Source: Leptodontidium sp. MPI-SDFR-AT-0119 (lineage: Eukaryota > Ascomycota > Leotiomycetes > Helotiales > Leptodontidiaceae). From it: a DNA stretch of 64,000 nucleotides. How positions within the stretch are numbered: position 1 is the stretch's first letter; each line of letters starts with the position of its first letter. A program made the translations under genes and the position numbers. Below are positions 62,546-64,000 of the stretch, piece after piece. The notes beneath the pieces are model-generated. The model saw only the letters and a list, made by a program, of their open reading frames with translations. It was not told where the DNA came from and did no database searches. Where the stretch lies: the NCBI GenBank assembly GCA_020726505.1, contig JAHLEZ010000036.1, positions 62,001 through 126,000 on the forward strand, given 5' to 3'.

Positions 62546-62892
62546 GGCTATAAGAATACTAGCCACATACAAGAGCTTTATGTAAACAACTAATACAAAG
62601 CTAATAACCGATGCGAGCCTTCGATACAAAGCTAATAAACTTAATATAAAGCTAATAACCGATGCGAGCCTTTAGTACAAAGCTAATAAACTTAATAACC
62701 GATATAAAGCTAATAACCGATATAAAGCTAATAACCGATGCAAAGCTAATAACCGATACAAAGCTAATAACCGATGCGAGCTCTTAATACAAAGCTAATA
62801 AAGTTAGTAACCGATGCGAAAGCTTAATACTCAAAGTAGTTATATAGACCTAGAAATGCCCCCTCAATAGAATCATCATTCTCTATCTTACA
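62546..62892 (+). repeat. 3' LTR of Copia copy 2
   Basis: Matches 57263-57613: CTATAAGAATACTAGCC start, tandem units with CGATGCGAGC and AAAGCTAATAACC, then ATAGACCTAGAAATGCCCCC and CTCTATCTTACA at the end. Confidence 0.88.
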
Positions 62893-64000
62893 ACTTAAAA
62901 CGTTGCTTTTAATAAATCCCTTTTTTATTCGGGCTCTCTAAACGTAAAGAGAGCGGTCGGCTAGCCGCGCTTAATATTAAGAGATCTTATTAAAAAGTTA
63001 AAAGAAGAGGAGGGACCCTAAGACGCTAGAACCGATATAATTAATTAATTAAGTATACTTAATATACTAGAATTAATAATAAGTACTACTTTAAAAAGGG
63101 AATAACTAAGTTAAGTAATAAGTTTTATAGAAACTACTGAGTTTATAACCTCGGGGGTGCTATAGCTTTCGATTAAGCTTTTAACTATAAGGGTAAAGTA
63201 ACTAATACTACCCCTAAAAAAGTCAGGATTAATAGAACTCGTTAGTAAAAACTCGGGGGTAAAATAATTAAGGAAGAGTACTAGACTTTTTACTTACGAG
63301 TACTTTAATTAGGTCTTAAAACGAGTTAATAAATTAAGACAGTTAGTGTCTTAGAATATAACTAAAAGAGATGTCTTACGTGGCGTATTAAACTTTAAGA
63401 GAGATATAAGAGTTAAGCGCTAATTAATATTATAAGTTATTATATACTCTTAAGGGCTATATAACCGAGAGCGCGGTCTTAAACGTCAGGGAGCACTTAC
63501 TTAAGGTGTCGGCCCTAAGTAATCGAAAGCTTTGCCTTAAGTAATAAAATATAAGGAGTATTTTAACTCGTTAGACTTAAGGGAAAAATCAAGTATAAAG
63601 TAACACTTACTACTTCCGGCCCTAATTAATAATAACTTACTTAAACCTCTATAAAGGAAGAGAGTAAAAGATTAAGTAATTAGCGGTAGTCGAAAGATTC
63701 GAGTTAATAGTAAGATAACGAAACTAAATTAAAGCGTTTATATAATAACTATTAGAGAGCTAATTACGGAATCATTAAACTCGTCGAGTAACTATAAGTA
63801 TTTAGAGGACTTTCTAGGGACCTTTTAGCTTAGTTAAGAATTAATATAAAGAAACAAGAAAGACTTAAGCGTAGTTTACGTTATTATCTTAGCGTTTATT
63901 TTTAAAAATGTCGAAATTCGACAACCGGTTGATTTCTTATAAATATACTAATCTTAATTACTAAAGGACCTATTAAATTAGAGAGATCTTAAGGATTACC
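62893..64000. repeat. AT-rich RIP-mutated repeat at the window end
   Basis: Very AT-rich, no open frames, with coding-like remnants (for example around 63780-63870) that I cannot assign. The NLR sequence interrupted at 57262 does not continue here. Confidence 0.55.

Overview
This window looks like filamentous ascomycete (Pezizomycotina) chromosomal DNA. Genes carry short introns of about 48-136 nt with GTAAGT/GTACGT-type donors and TACTAAC/CTGAC-like branch sites. Protein families are fungal: a HET-domain protein, NLR-TPR and patatin remnants, a serine-rich cupredoxin, an OrsD-type helicase-like protein. The repeats bear the mark of repeat-induced point mutation (RIP): C-to-T and G-to-A changes at CA/TG sites, many TGG-to-TAG and CAA-to-TAA stops, extreme AT content. 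I cannot name the species.

Layout. 0-1.4 kb: the 3' end of a secreted matrixin-like metalloprotease fused to a lectin-like beta-propeller. 2.1-4.8 kb: gene graveyard with a Tc1/mariner relic split by a solo LTR, a metallo-beta-lactamase (lactonase-like) relic and an aldo-keto reductase relic. 4.8-5.75 kb: intact three-exon cupredoxin gene. 6.4-7.0 kb: broken hypothetical gene. 7-10 kb: AT-rich RIP block. 11.3-12 kb: small Cys-containing, Ser/Thr-rich gene. 12.6-14.1 kb: patatin pseudogene. 14.4-25.0 kb: the best functional unit, a methyl-amine (choline / glycine-betaine) catabolic set of a Rieske oxygenase, a dimethylglycine-dehydrogenase-like flavoprotein and a sarcosine-oxidase-like flavoprotein ending in SKL. 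26.3-29.4 kb: subtilase pseudogene. 29.4-33.1 kb: repeats including a solo LTR. 33.1-38.65 kb: Copia copy 1 (minus). 38.65-42.2 kb: another degraded LTR element. 43.3-45.3 kb: intact HET-domain gene. 46.3-46.7 kb: basic-protein gene fragment. 47.2-53 kb: two pogo/Fot1-like elements, a repeat array and a small LTR insertion. 53.4-55.7 kb: OrsD/RecQ-helicase-like relic. 56.3-57.26 kb: 3' end of an NLR-TPR gene cut by Copia copy 2 (57.26-62.9 kb, plus). The rest is RIP-mutated repeat.

How genes may work together. Successive demethylation (betaine to dimethylglycine to sarcosine to glycine) would use exactly the three oxidative enzyme classes in the 14-25 kb segment, although the Rieske enzyme could instead be a choline monooxygenase. 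The HET, NLR-TPR and patatin sequences are the domain classes of fungal non-self recognition; only the HET gene is intact. Two near-identical Copia copies in opposite orientation, four solo LTRs with target duplications or near-duplications, a 2.76-kb pogo-like element with 87-88 bp inverted ends, short telomere-like repeats and a helicase-like relic suggest a fast-evolving, perhaps subtelomeric, AT-rich compartment.
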